DNA from: Vibrio intestinalis
GTDB lineage: Bacteria; Pseudomonadota; Gammaproteobacteria; Enterobacterales; Vibrionaceae
DNA length: 64,000 nt
Assembly: GCF_025195085.2 (NCBI RefSeq)
Contig: NZ_JANAVY020000007.1
Coordinates: 86,478-150,477, forward strand
Direction: 5' to 3'
Shown here: piece by piece, positions 19,103 through 29,246 of the stretch
Position numbering within the stretch: the first letter of the stretch is position 1
How the letters are laid out: the number at the start of each line of letters is the position of its first letter
Program-made: the position numbers and the translations under genes
Notes under the pieces: generated by a model
The model's input: only the letters and a program-made list of their open reading frames with translations
The model's database searches: none
Told to the model about the DNA's origin: nothing

Positions 19103-22100
19103 ATGTTTGAGAATAAGTCAGTTGCAAGGTTATTGAGCTTAGGGATAGTTTCTATTGCGCTTAGCGCGTGCGGTGGTGGGGAAGGTGACTCAACTCCCCC
19201 TGCAAGAAACGTGGGCTCCATTTCAGGAAATGTATTTGATGCGCCAGTAAATGGAGCAACCATCCAAGTATGGGAATACGAAGATGGAAAAATCGGACGC
19301 AAGTTGGGATCCACTACATCAGACGCCTTTGGTGATTACAAGGTCAGTATTGAGTCTATTTCGCAGCCAGTACTAATCAGTGCTCAAGGCGGCAGCTATA
19401 CTGATCCACTCACGAATGAAACTATATCGGTGAGTAACGGAAAAATTATCCGCCTTGATAGTGTGGTCAACTTTAGTGAAGGCAGCAATCACAAAGCTAT
19501 GCTTACACCACTATCAAATATTGCCGCGGGTCTTGCAAAATATAAGATGGCTCAGGGGGTATCTAGTCGTGATGCTGTCTCTCAGTCAATATCTACCGTC
19601 AGCGATATGTATGGCTTCGATATCAATAAAACTGAGCCTGTTGATATTACGCGTGGAGGGCAAAGTAGCTATGCTTCTGATGGCCACAAATATGGTGCAT
19701 TGCTAACCGCATACTCTTCTTTTTCTCATGATCTTATTAGTAAGTATGGTGATGACAACCATACTTATACCTCTATGCATTTGGCGGATATCCAATACCG
19801 CGACGTTGTTTCTGACGGCTACTTGAACGGAGAGGAAATTAGTGAGTTAAATGGCGCATTAACGCCATTATCTTTCGGACAAGTAAGTGTGACGAGTGAT
19901 GTCTACACTAACCTTCTCGCTCAGCATGTTCTCATTGTTGTAAACGACCCAAACTTGAACGTATCAGGGACAAGTGCGGATGATTATGTTGAATTTAGTC
20001 AACAAATTAACGACTTAGGTACAGGGGGGGCAGATGGCGTTGTCCCGCCTCGTGATGTCATAGAAATAGATACAACTCCGCCAGATGTAAAACGCGTGAA
20101 CACAGGAGTTTTAGCAGGTCTTGATAGTGTAGATATTTCACTGCACGATGAGATTGGTGTCAAAAGCGTTTCTGCATACATACAGTACCAACGTCATGGA
20201 ACTTGGTCTGAAGAGTTAGTGTGTGATGATGGCGCAAATTATGGCAATGAGTATTGTTCAGTTGATTTTACGGATTTCGAACAAGGACTACGAGAAACTA
20301 GTGCTCGTATTATGATAAATACTACCGCTATGGATGGAATCTATGGCGATGAAGAACTCTACACTTCTGAAGCTCGGGTTATTCTGTATACATCTGATGT
20401 TCTTGGAAACCAGTTGAAGCCAGTGGATGGTCAAGGCCATATCATTAATTTTGAATGGGATAACGAATCTCCAGTAATTAAAGTTACATCGGCCAATACA
20501 ATTAATAACGGCGTACCAGAGTACATATTAAAAGGTACTGTTAAAGAGGAATATCAAGATATTTCTTCTGTGACAGTGGCTTTCAATGGTGGGGTAAAAG
20601 AAGAAGTTAAGTGTACACCACTCCCTTCTGAAGTAGGAAATGCCTGCGAGTTTAGCAATCCTTATTTAACCGATGATTTTGTTTCAACTACCGTCTTTGA
20701 CATAGAGGCATCAGACAGTAAAGGGAATGTAGGAAATCTTGTTCATACGGTGAGTCGAGATGATCAGCGTCCAACACAAGTGGTAACTTATCCTAGTAGC
20801 GGCACCTTGATGACATATGTAAAGGTTGGTGTCGATGGTGAGCGTACTATGTATGATGGTGCGTATACACAAAATACATATACTGAAGGTACAGTTCAAA
20901 GTAGTCGTGATTACTTGAAGATAGACTTCCTCTACGCAAGCAATGGTATCAAAAACAGCATTGAAGGCGTGGATTTTAAAAACTTTAACGTAAATTTACT
21001 GAAAGAAAAGAAAATCCCGTATCTAGAGGTTAAAGTTTCAGACAACAGTTATGATTCAGTGCTAGGGTCTAATGCCGATAAACTTACTCTTGTTGTAGAG
21101 TATTATGTTAGTCGAAACAACGATGGGAACTATTCATTACAAAACGTTACGAAAACTATCGGTTCTGACGAAAACTTCACCGCGAATATTCCTCACAAAA
21201 CAATTTCAAAGGATGGAGATGGACGTGTTAATGAGGTGGTCTACTACATACCGTATGTTAAAGAGGTCTTGGGTGATAGTTTCAGTTCCACAGCTGAAGA
21301 AAGCAGTCAGAAACTTGTTATAAAGACCATTGATGAATCAGAAAACGAAAGTTCTATTCAAGAGGTCTTTTTCCGCAGCAGTTTTGACTTACCAACAATG
21401 AAAGTAGTTACTCCATTTATTGGGGCTCGGGTACAACTTGAAGGCTTGAGTGCCAATGGTGAGTTTACACCATTATCGAGCTGTGTCACTGCTCAGGAAA
21501 AAGAAGAAAACTCGGGTAATATCACCTTAGATGTAGCGTCATGTGAAACAATGACTGACCTGATGAACTACGAGTTTATGCGCATGAGATTGATCAGTGT
21601 AGCGACTCCCGTTTCTCATTATTATCAGTGGAAGAAAGATGCGAGTGAATGGCAAGCTGTTGATTTAAATAAAGCTAATATCGGTGCTTATTTTATTTTA
21701 AATGGTTCGCAAACATTCTACCTGACCGAGCTATCAGTATATCAAACGGGGTTGTTTGATAACCAATGGAATCAAGTTGCCGCTGGTGAGAAAACAGTCG
21801 CGCGAGCCAAACAAGTTCTTGATGATGTAACACGAGCACTAGCAGGTAGCAATAATGATTCCTTCTTTGGTTTTGATCCAACAATAGTATCGTATGCAAC
21901 TAACGAGCTGCTTACCACAAAGCCTATCCCTAATAACCCTACAAATGACTATCTCCATCGTTTTCTTGTGGAGGGTATCGTTGAGTTGTCCAAAGACATG
22001 CCGCGTAGTAACTCATTAGACTTTGCATCAGCGATGTATGATGACTTTAGCTATGATGGCAAAGCCAATGGTATAGGAGAAGGAAACACTCAAATTACAT

Positions 22101-25100
22101 TGGACACCTATGAGTTCAGTTCAAAGACTTATCGAACTCACTTAGCCCAAGCATATTTTGATGTTATGACCGGAGTCTATGGTGTTGCTGAAAATATAGC
22201 TCAACTTTATGCCGATGATATTTCAATGGCCAACCCAGAGAGCGGTGGCAAATCAATATTTGATGGTCCCGGAGAAAGTATCGATAAACTGCCTCCTCAG
22301 ACGACATTGTCGATTGATTTGGGGCGTGAAGTCACAGTCAATAATAAACGCTTTGTTGCGGGCGAAATAGCCGCAAGAATATTGCTCAAAGATCCATCGG
22401 GTATTGTAACCGTAGAGGGAAGTCAACCGAAGTTTGCGACCATGTGGTATAACGCCACTGAGCCATCGTCGCCCAAACCAATTGATGTCAATATTACTGC
22501 AGGCTCAAACGGCGATAGTTACAGTAAAGAATATTTCTTTACCCTAGATACTCAGTTACCAGAACTCAAAGAGATGGTTGAATTTGCACTTAATACAAGC
22601 GCAAAAGATACACATGGAAACTCGTACGGTTATGATGGTAAAGAACCATACATCGAGTCTTTGTATATTGACAACGACTATCCTGTCGCTAGCTACACCC
22701 CACCCAACGATGTTCAGGGTAAACCTATTGACCCAAGTATTTATTTAAATGCTAAAAATGTTCACGAGCTAACATTTGCTATTTCTGACGTCGTCGGTGA
22801 CAAGCGAGATGTCCGTGGTTTGGTGTTCTATAAACCCACAGGTGAAAAAGCCACATTTACTGCGCAGGACTTCTCAGCGAACTCTCAAGATTCGTTTAAG
22901 GTCAAACTGTGTACGGGGGATGTTTGTAACAACCAAGGAAATACAATCTATCCGGGTGATGGTAATTGGCTGGTGGTCGTAAGAGCAGAAGATAACTTGA
23001 ACAACTCTGTTTCTGAACTTATCAGCACCGCACCTCGTTTTAATGTTTTGATTGACTCTGAAGCCCCGGTTGTTTCGGGAGGAGCAATTGAAGAAAAACT
23101 AGGAGGCAACTCAATTTGGACTCCTGTGATTAATTGGGGATCATTAAGTCAAGGGAGCGACGTTCAAATAGATCTTCGTCGTGGCTCAGGTCAGGCAGTT
23201 CGATTATCCCATTGTGACCCAGCTGCAGAAGTCTGCGATCTTCCTTATTTGATTGGTGAGCAGCCTGATGTAAAAGTTCAGCTAGTTGCTGGTGCCTTTG
23301 ACTACTTAGCGTCGAATGAATTTTACGTAACAGCGACGGATAAAGCTTACCCTTCTAACGTGAGCACTCAGGGTATCTTTACATTTAAAGTTGATAACAT
23401 TGGTCCAGAAATTCGATTGAATACCCCTTGGGTAGAAGATGCTTTATCAAAAGAAAGTTATGTATTGGGTAGAGAGTTTAGTGTACGGTTTACTTCGGTC
23501 ACTGATGACTCGAAGATTGACCAAGTCTCCTTGTTCCAAGAAGGGTTCCCAAATCCAATCAAAACCATGACACCAGTCGACCCAAGTCAACCGTTCGTGA
23601 TGTCTTTAAATAAGTCTGAAACAGACAGAATTGACACTACGGGACAAGAAAAAACAACTGCACTTTACGTTAAAACTACAGATGTTAATGGTTTCGAATC
23701 CCAAACGAATATTAATCACATAATCTTAGACCGTGAAGGTCCAGCATTGAGGTTAAGTGGGTACAATGAGAATGACTATTATCTAGGTAACTACGTGTTC
23801 AACCTTATCGCGCAAGATCTTAACTCCAATGGCAATGCGTCAGTTGAAGGTGTAGACAAAGAAAGCTTAGAGTACTGGACGTTCAGTAACACAGAACCCC
23901 AGCCAGGAACCCCTGGGTCTAATATTGGTAATGATTTTAAAGTGCCTCTGAATGATTTAAGTACAGGGATTTATAGTTTGCGACTAAAAGGTTCTGATGT
24001 TCGCGGTAACGAAACAATAACGACTAGCAACGATGACATAAAGATTAAAGTCAACAATGCGCTACCTCAAGTTACCCTTGCCATGAGCTATATCGATGGA
24101 ACGCCAATAACCAACAATACAATTTATCAAGAAGGTAACATCATTCTGACACTTGATGTCGTTGATGAAAGTGGTGTGGATAAAATTGACTCTAGTTACA
24201 AACTGGTCGGCGAACAAAACGGAACCAGCTTAACTTTTGTTGAACAGGAACCGGGCAAATGGACGGCAACGCTGCTAGAGACACAAATTGCAGCGGATGG
24301 ACGCTACGAGCTAGATATCAAAGTTTACAATAAGGTTCGCTATCTCAATGAAAGCGATCGTAAAGTCGGTGTGGTTAACCAAACATTAAGTGTTCAAAGA
24401 CAAGGTGTAGTCTTGTCGATAGAGTCGCCCGCAGACTTCCAAAACTATAAAGCTAACAGCGCGTTGAATGTAACGTTTAATACACAAAGTGAGGTAAAAG
24501 CGAAAACTTTAGAGTGTTGGGTGAGGGAAGCATACAACTCTGAAGAGGCTCCGCCGACAAACGAAGCGCCATATTCCGGAGTGATTAATGTATCGCAAGA
24601 GCCGTACAGCTGTAGTTTAGCCTCGACGAAGAGTATGAGTCAGGCTCCGGTTACTTTGATTACGCGAACAGTCGCGACAAACGGACGCGAGACAGTTAGC
24701 AAGTTTAACTTTGCAATGATGGATGTTGATGCGCCAACTGTGGTTGATGGAAACTCATACAGTTTCAATCATAATGATGTGTGGTTTGATGAGGCGCAAA
24801 ATAACAAAATGCTCACCTTTGATCTTACATACAATGATGAGCTTGCTGGAGTGAATACATCAGAGAAAGCGGCCTATCCGAAACTCGTAAGGCTTCAAGG
24901 TAATCGAGCCTTTACACCTACACAATGTACAACGGGTGTGGGTAATGTGAAATGTACTTATTCTGAGCTCTACTCAGACATTATCAATGGCTTAAGTGTT
25001 ACGCAGGAGTACAAAATTACGCAGTTATCGGATGTAGCGGGTAACCTAACGCCAGATCACGATATATTGTTGCAGCTTCCACAAGGTAATGTAGAAGTTC

Positions 25101-27322
25101 TAATCACTGATCCAGTTGGTAATACGACGGTTAACGGTGAAAAGATGGTGGTTAAGTTTAGAATTAAACTGTACGAAAACTCGCGATTAGATAATTTAGT
25201 AGCGAGAGTTGGTTCAAAGTCGTACAACTACAAAGATAGCCGTAACAATTTTACTCAGCTTGAGGTTTGCTCGGATGCTCCAGAATATCAATGCTCAGAG
25301 TTTAACAGTGATTTGCCTGCAAATTCAGATGGGCAAACCCTCAAAACAACGATTACAGCAACCGATGTTTGGGCAAGAAGTGGTGAAGACTCAGTAGATA
25401 TCAGGATTGATAATTCAGCCCCACTCATTGGTGATGAAGTTATCGTCACACCGTCTGATGCGAATCCAGGAAAAGTGCGTTTCCGATTCGATATTACGGA
25501 TACAGGCAGTGGTGTAGATACCGTCAATTACGCGGTGTTGAATCCAAATCATCAGGAAGAAAAAGTTGAAGATGGTAATGGTTCCGCATCGTACTTTGAG
25601 CTTGATGCTACCCAGCTAGAAAACCGAGATTCCATTACCGTAGATATCATCGCGACGGATAAAGTAGGGCTTTACACTAGCATCCGAAAGATCATTGATG
25701 TGAGTTCACCGCAAGTCACCTTGGCTTTTGAAGCTGGGGCAAGTATCGAAAATGGTAAACTGTTGTTTAAAAACAACACGCAGGCATTTTCTATTTCAAC
25801 GGTAGATTCCGCTGGTATCCAAGCGACAGCATACAGCATTGACTTTCAACCAACGGTAGGAGCCCCATTGAGTTACACGGGCAATATTGTTTCATCAAAT
25901 GCTAGTGGCACAATGAACTTCACTGTAGACGAGCAAGCGGTCTATGACTTTACAGTAACGGTGACTGATTCAATTGGACGAAAGACGAAAACCTTCCAAC
26001 TATTCGGGAAAAGTTACGATGCTAGAGGCCTAGCTTCAGTGGTAGATCATGAGCTACCGACCATAGCAAGTGTAACGGCGAGTCAAACATCTCCGATACC
26101 AACCAATGGAAAGTACCCAGTTGATGTCACGGTGTTTGCGAGCGATAAAAACCTCGAAACTTTAACCTCGACAGCAAATGGTAGTAAAGGGTTAGTGAAC
26201 CCAGAATCGATGACATTACCTGTCAGCGCTTCTGACCCTTACATTATTCACTATCTGTTCGAGCCGGGAAGCTATACAGTGAACGTAAGTGCTGTAGACC
26301 TTGCGAATCAAACAGCCAATTCGACCGTCAATACGACCGTTACAGCTTCGTCAACACCAGCGTTGACTATCTCAAACAGCAAGGTTGGGGTGTTAGCAGG
26401 AGGAGAGCAAGTCACGTTGACTTTCGCATTTACTGAAGAAGTAGCGGGCTTCGACTCCTCAGATGTACTGATTACTGCCAATGGTGGAGATTCAGGTCAG
26501 CTAGTGAATGGTACTTGGAACACCGCCGATAACATTACTTGGACCACGAAGTATCAAGCACCAACAGGCACGCTCGACACCATAACGATTAAAGTGAACG
26601 ATGGCAGCTTTAAGAGTTTGAACGACATTGCAGGCATTGGGGATATATTGACTGCCGAAGTTGATGGTGTTGCACCAACGCTGTTGTCTGTAGAGTTTAA
26701 TCCTAAGTATCAAGCTGTTGGGCAGGGCGTTAATACCAAGTTGGTGTTTAGCGAAGAAGTAGAAGAGGTTTCGGCAGCACTTGGTGTCAACTCAATTACC
26801 AACTTGAGCGCCACCATTGACAAAACCGTGTGGGTTGGTGATGTCGTTGTTCCTAATACGTCGAGTAAAAGTATTGTCTTATCCGTTACTGGGTTAAAAG
26901 ATAAGGTAGGTAATATTGGGCTAGATGATACCAGCCACACGTTACCGGTCACTCCTGTTGTATCGGTTGATTTTATTGCCGATATCGACCTCAACTCAGC
27001 AAGTACTTTACCAGTAACAGGGGCTAGTCAACGTTTTGATTTTGGCGAGCAGATTACCTTAAAAGCGGTCGATAAAAACATGCTTGAAGTGACGGGTAGT
27101 GCATCAGTTAAAATGGATGGTTCGTGGGAAACAACCTTAGATGTCTCTACTTTAGCGGAAGGCGCGATAACAGTTTATGTCAATGGTACTAACGATCTCT
27201 CGGCTAGCGCAGAAGAAGTCAATACAAGTTTTACTTTAAGTAGTGGCGTTGTATCCCTTTTAAAAAGCAACACAGAGTTAGAGCGTCAGGATAGCGCATG
27301 GGATCTCTCCTTCGCGGCATGA
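19103..27322 (+). CDS. Giant Ig-like-repeat lipoprotein, about 2739 aa
   Basis: The protein starts with a lipoprotein signal peptide with lipobox LSAC (Cys about residue 23) and then a Gly-rich spacer. A carboxypeptidase-regulatory-like domain (GSISGNVFDAPVNGATIQVW) and an LTPLSNIAAGLA segment follow, a layout seen in large vibrio surface lipoproteins. The rest is a train of beta-sandwich Ig-like/cadherin-like units marked by recurring phrases of the type DxxPP, VxVxAxDxxGN and DNxxP. Near residues 2420-2510 lies a unit typical of bacterial Ig-like domains (TLTFAFTEEVAGFDSSDVLI). There is no C-terminal sorting signal or autotransporter barrel. It is probably an outer-membrane-anchored adhesin or scaffold. 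The ATG at 19103 is preferred over a TTG at 19094. Short Cys pairs in several units suggest disulfides. Confidence 0.8.
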   Translation: MFENKSVARLLSLGIVSIALSACGGGEGDSTPPARNVGSISGNVFDAPVNGATIQVWEYEDGKIGRKLGSTTSDAFGDYKVSIESISQPVLISAQGGSYTDPLTNETISVSNGKIIRLDSVVNFSEGSNHKAMLTPLSNIAAGLAKYKMAQGVSSRDAVSQSISTVSDMYGFDINKTEPVDITRGGQSSYASDGHKYGALLTAYSSFSHDLISKYGDDNHTYTSMHLADIQYRDVVSDGYLNGEEISELNGALTPLSFGQVSVTSDVYTNLLAQHVLIVVNDPNLNVSGTSADDYVEFSQQINDLGTGGADGVVPPRDVIEIDTTPPDVKRVNTGVLAGLDSVDISLHDEIGVKSVSAYIQYQRHGTWSEELVCDDGANYGNEYCSVDFTDFEQGLRETSARIMINTTAMDGIYGDEELYTSEARVILYTSDVLGNQLKPVDGQGHIINFEWDNESPVIKVTSANTINNGVPEYILKGTVKEEYQDISSVTVAFNGGVKEEVKCTPLPSEVGNACEFSNPYLTDDFVSTTVFDIEASDSKGNVGNLVHTVSRDDQRPTQVVTYPSSGTLMTYVKVGVDGERTMYDGAYTQNTYTEGTVQSSRDYLKIDFLYASNGIKNSIEGVDFKNFNVNLLKEKKIPYLEVKVSDNSYDSVLGSNADKLTLVVEYYVSRNNDGNYSLQNVTKTIGSDENFTANIPHKTISKDGDGRVNEVVYYIPYVKEVLGDSFSSTAEESSQKLVIKTIDESENESSIQEVFFRSSFDLPTMKVVTPFIGARVQLEGLSANGEFTPLSSCVTAQEKEENSGNITLDVASCETMTDLMNYEFMRMRLISVATPVSHYYQWKKDASEWQAVDLNKANIGAYFILNGSQTFYLTELSVYQTGLFDNQWNQVAAGEKTVARAKQVLDDVTRALAGSNNDSFFGFDPTIVSYATNELLTTKPIPNNPTNDYLHRFLVEGIVELSKDMPRSNSLDFASAMYDDFSYDGKANGIGEGNTQITLDTYEFSSKTYRTHLAQAYFDVMTGVYGVAENIAQLYADDISMANPESGGKSIFDGPGESIDKLPPQTTLSIDLGREVTVNNKRFVAGEIAARILLKDPSGIVTVEGSQPKFATMWYNATEPSSPKPIDVNITAGSNGDSYSKEYFFTLDTQLPELKEMVEFALNTSAKDTHGNSYGYDGKEPYIESLYIDNDYPVASYTPPNDVQGKPIDPSIYLNAKNVHELTFAISDVVGDKRDVRGLVFYKPTGEKATFTAQDFSANSQDSFKVKLCTGDVCNNQGNTIYPGDGNWLVVVRAEDNLNNSVSELISTAPRFNVLIDSEAPVVSGGAIEEKLGGNSIWTPVINWGSLSQGSDVQIDLRRGSGQAVRLSHCDPAAEVCDLPYLIGEQPDVKVQLVAGAFDYLASNEFYVTATDKAYPSNVSTQGIFTFKVDNIGPEIRLNTPWVEDALSKESYVLGREFSVRFTSVTDDSKIDQVSLFQEGFPNPIKTMTPVDPSQPFVMSLNKSETDRIDTTGQEKTTALYVKTTDVNGFESQTNINHIILDREGPALRLSGYNENDYYLGNYVFNLIAQDLNSNGNASVEGVDKESLEYWTFSNTEPQPGTPGSNIGNDFKVPLNDLSTGIYSLRLKGSDVRGNETITTSNDDIKIKVNNALPQVTLAMSYIDGTPITNNTIYQEGNIILTLDVVDESGVDKIDSSYKLVGEQNGTSLTFVEQEPGKWTATLLETQIAADGRYELDIKVYNKVRYLNESDRKVGVVNQTLSVQRQGVVLSIESPADFQNYKANSALNVTFNTQSEVKAKTLECWVREAYNSEEAPPTNEAPYSGVINVSQEPYSCSLASTKSMSQAPVTLITRTVATNGRETVSKFNFAMMDVDAPTVVDGNSYSFNHNDVWFDEAQNNKMLTFDLTYNDELAGVNTSEKAAYPKLVRLQGNRAFTPTQCTTGVGNVKCTYSELYSDIINGLSVTQEYKITQLSDVAGNLTPDHDILLQLPQGNVEVLITDPVGNTTVNGEKMVVKFRIKLYENSRLDNLVARVGSKSYNYKDSRNNFTQLEVCSDAPEYQCSEFNSDLPANSDGQTLKTTITATDVWARSGEDSVDIRIDNSAPLIGDEVIVTPSDANPGKVRFRFDITDTGSGVDTVNYAVLNPNHQEEKVEDGNGSASYFELDATQLENRDSITVDIIATDKVGLYTSIRKIIDVSSPQVTLAFEAGASIENGKLLFKNNTQAFSISTVDSAGIQATAYSIDFQPTVGAPLSYTGNIVSSNASGTMNFTVDEQAVYDFTVTVTDSIGRKTKTFQLFGKSYDARGLASVVDHELPTIASVTASQTSPIPTNGKYPVDVTVFASDKNLETLTSTANGSKGLVNPESMTLPVSASDPYIIHYLFEPGSYTVNVSAVDLANQTANSTVNTTVTASSTPALTISNSKVGVLAGGEQVTLTFAFTEEVAGFDSSDVLITANGGDSGQLVNGTWNTADNITWTTKYQAPTGTLDTITIKVNDGSFKSLNDIAGIGDILTAEVDGVAPTLLSVEFNPKYQAVGQGVNTKLVFSEEVEEVSAALGVNSITNLSATIDKTVWVGDVVVPNTSSKSIVLSVTGLKDKVGNIGLDDTSHTLPVTPVVSVDFIADIDLNSASTLPVTGASQRFDFGEQITLKAVDKNMLEVTGSASVKMDGSWETTLDVSTLAEGAITVYVNGTNDLSASAEEVNTSFTLSSGVVSLLKSNTELERQDSAWDLSFAA

Positions 27323-27360
27323 TGTGAGCGTTATAGCGCTATTTCTTGAGCTTTGGTTCT

Positions 27361-27388
27361 ATGGGTATGTTCTGCATACCCATTTTTC
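27361..27388 (+). terminator. Terminator after the giant lipoprotein gene
   Basis: ATGGGTATG and CATACCCAT form a 9-bp perfect stem with a five-base loop, followed at once by a T run. Confidence 0.8.
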
Positions 27389-27551
27389 TATTTACGATGT
27401 ATTTAACTACTCATCGACAATCCATCATTTATCAAACAAGAATTGGCGAGAATATTTCTTTGCTCACCTAACTCCTTATTATTAATCAAACTTTGTAAAT
27501 CACCTTAGCCAAAACATGTCGCTGTGGAAACAAGAATTAGGAGTGTAAGTG

Positions 27552-28987
27552 ATGAACAAAAAAGTTGTATCTGGCTTGACCGCATTGGCTATAGCAGGCG
27601 TTGGGGTAGGTAGTGCCTTTAGCTCACAAGTTCAGCAATGGTTAGAAGAAAGATCGGTTGCTCAGATTGAAAAAGAGCGGTACAACCGCGCTTTAGAACG
27701 GTTGATGCCAACAGTACATTTTAAAGATGGTGCGACCTCAAAAGAGGCCACATGGCTATTGGAAGTTGCAGACCCACGCACCGCACCGTTGGCTCAGTGG
27801 GATAACCCTGGAGATAAGCCGCAAATCATCACTCAGATTTATCGTGCAGAAAACCGCAAACAAGCTGGTTTATACACCATGAATTTAGACGGCAGTAACC
27901 TACAAACCTTGTTGACTCCAGAACAAGTTGGCAGCCTAGTTGGCTTTGCCAAAAACTTGCGCCCGCAGCGTTCACCAAATGGCCGCTTCTTGTTTTTTAA
28001 CATGGGGTTATTTGTAACGATAAAAGGTTGTGCCGTTGCAGACCTTAAAACCCGCCACATCGAACGCTTCGGGGGGATTGTAACTTTGGTGGCTGGCTGC
28101 CTGACAGCAGTAAAGCCTACATGTCGAAACTTGGCAAAGCGTATGAATTTGATACCAACAGCATGGTTATGAGTGAGCTGCCGTTGACTTTACCTAACCC
28201 GGATTCTCCTGAACTGAGAAAGAAATGGCTGGATGGTAATGAGCATGCTTATGATGAACCTATAAGAGTACAACTTCTGAATCAAGGAAAACAGCTACTG
28301 GTAACAGCAAGAACTTCTCATAACAAAATTGTATTAGGTCGGGTCGATGAGGAAACCAACCTCATCTATCAAGTTGGCGAGCGGCAACATTACACTGTGG
28401 AGCGCTATTACCCTAAGGAATGTTATTTACTCGAAGAGCGGAGAAAGTACAATGCCGTTGCAGATTATATCTACTGGCGGGAGGATGGTGGTGCGTTTAC
28501 TTGCAACACCAAGGATGGTTATCGTTCATTTAATACTCGAGCAGCCGACAAAGCCATACCTTTGGCTAGTAAAGACAGCCGTTACGCGTTGCAACTAGGC
28601 GTATTAAGTGGCAAGGATGCGCTTACACCACGACTGTATAGAGCGCGTCAGTCAGATGAGAGTTCGCCAATTGATGAACTCGCCTACCACTATAAGCCGC
28701 CTGTAAAAGGCGATAGTGTTAAAGGTTTCTCCCTTTTTGTTCCCGCGAGTTTGCAGCCTCATTTTTCTGATTATGATTTACGTCAGGAATTTCCAGCCTT
28801 ACCAGACCACGCTCAATACAAACAAGCTTTCGCCCGTTATCAGGAAGCACAGGAAGAAAAATGTAAAGAAATAGACTACGGCAAGTGGACATCACTTGAA
28901 ATCCGACGTTGTGAGCGCACATGCCAAATTGAAAGACAAGGCGATCATTTTGTGACAACACATTGCGACTCAAATCAGGTCAAATAA
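27552..28987 (+). pseudogene. Frameshifted membrane-anchored beta-propeller-like protein, array copy 1
   Basis: Two overlapping frames read as one gene if one G is added to the six-G run at 28071-28076. The first frame then continues as FGGDCNFGGWLPDSSKAYMSK into the second. The joined product (about 478 aa) has an N-terminal membrane segment (residues 4-24) and then a domain related to the two later copies (LYTMNLDGSNLQTLL, RSPNGRFLFF). These phrases are like TolB/PD40 propeller blades. The copy is clearly more diverged than the later two. The ATG at 27552 has AGGAG nine bases upstream. Either the gene is broken or the run is miscounted; if intact it would be an immunity candidate like its paralogues. 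Confidence 0.65.
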
Positions 28988-28999
28988 GGAGCAAACTTC

Positions 29000-29062
29000 G
29001 TGGCGAAATCAAACCTTAAAGTCAGTGGTGTTTATCTCCAGAGACTACTTTATAAGGGCTAG
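29000..29062 (+). pseudogene. 20-codon stub of a large effector-like gene, copy 1
   Basis: A GTG preceded by AAGGAG starts a 20-residue product beginning MAKSNLKVSGVYLQ that ends in TAG. Its position right after the propeller gene, and the pattern MA-K/R with YL at about residue 12, resemble the start of the intact large gene at 33835. I read it as the surviving 5' end of a deleted effector gene. The match is short, so this is inference. Confidence 0.45.
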
Positions 29063-29232
29063 AGTTCTATACCACTCCCCATGCACTTTTTGAGAACGAT
29101 TTATTTGTTGAACCTGAGAGCACTACAGAATTTCCATCTGAAGCTCGGCCAAACGAGAATAAAGGTATGACAACAGAAGAAAAACAACGTTTTGAGTCAT
29201 TAATGCTGGATTGGTCGTTACAACAAAATTAG
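29062..29232 (+). pseudogene. C-terminal remnant of a MIX-motif gene
   Basis: In frame with TAG at 29230 the segment reads ALFENDLFVEPES, then KGMTTEEKQRFESLMLDWSL. This is plainly homologous to the last ~50 residues of the intact MIX protein ending at 32577 (LFVEPEVSTEP, KGMTAAEKQRFESLVLDWSL). No start codon or N-terminal part exists, so it is a deletion remnant joined directly to the stub before it. Confidence 0.85.
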
Positions 29233-29246
29233 AAAATGGATTAACA

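Noticed and set aside
28065..28125. Programmed -1 frameshift in propeller copy 1
   Set aside because: The zero-frame bases before the run (C GGG GGG) do not make an ideal slippery heptamer, and I saw no clear downstream structure. A one-base deletion is simpler.
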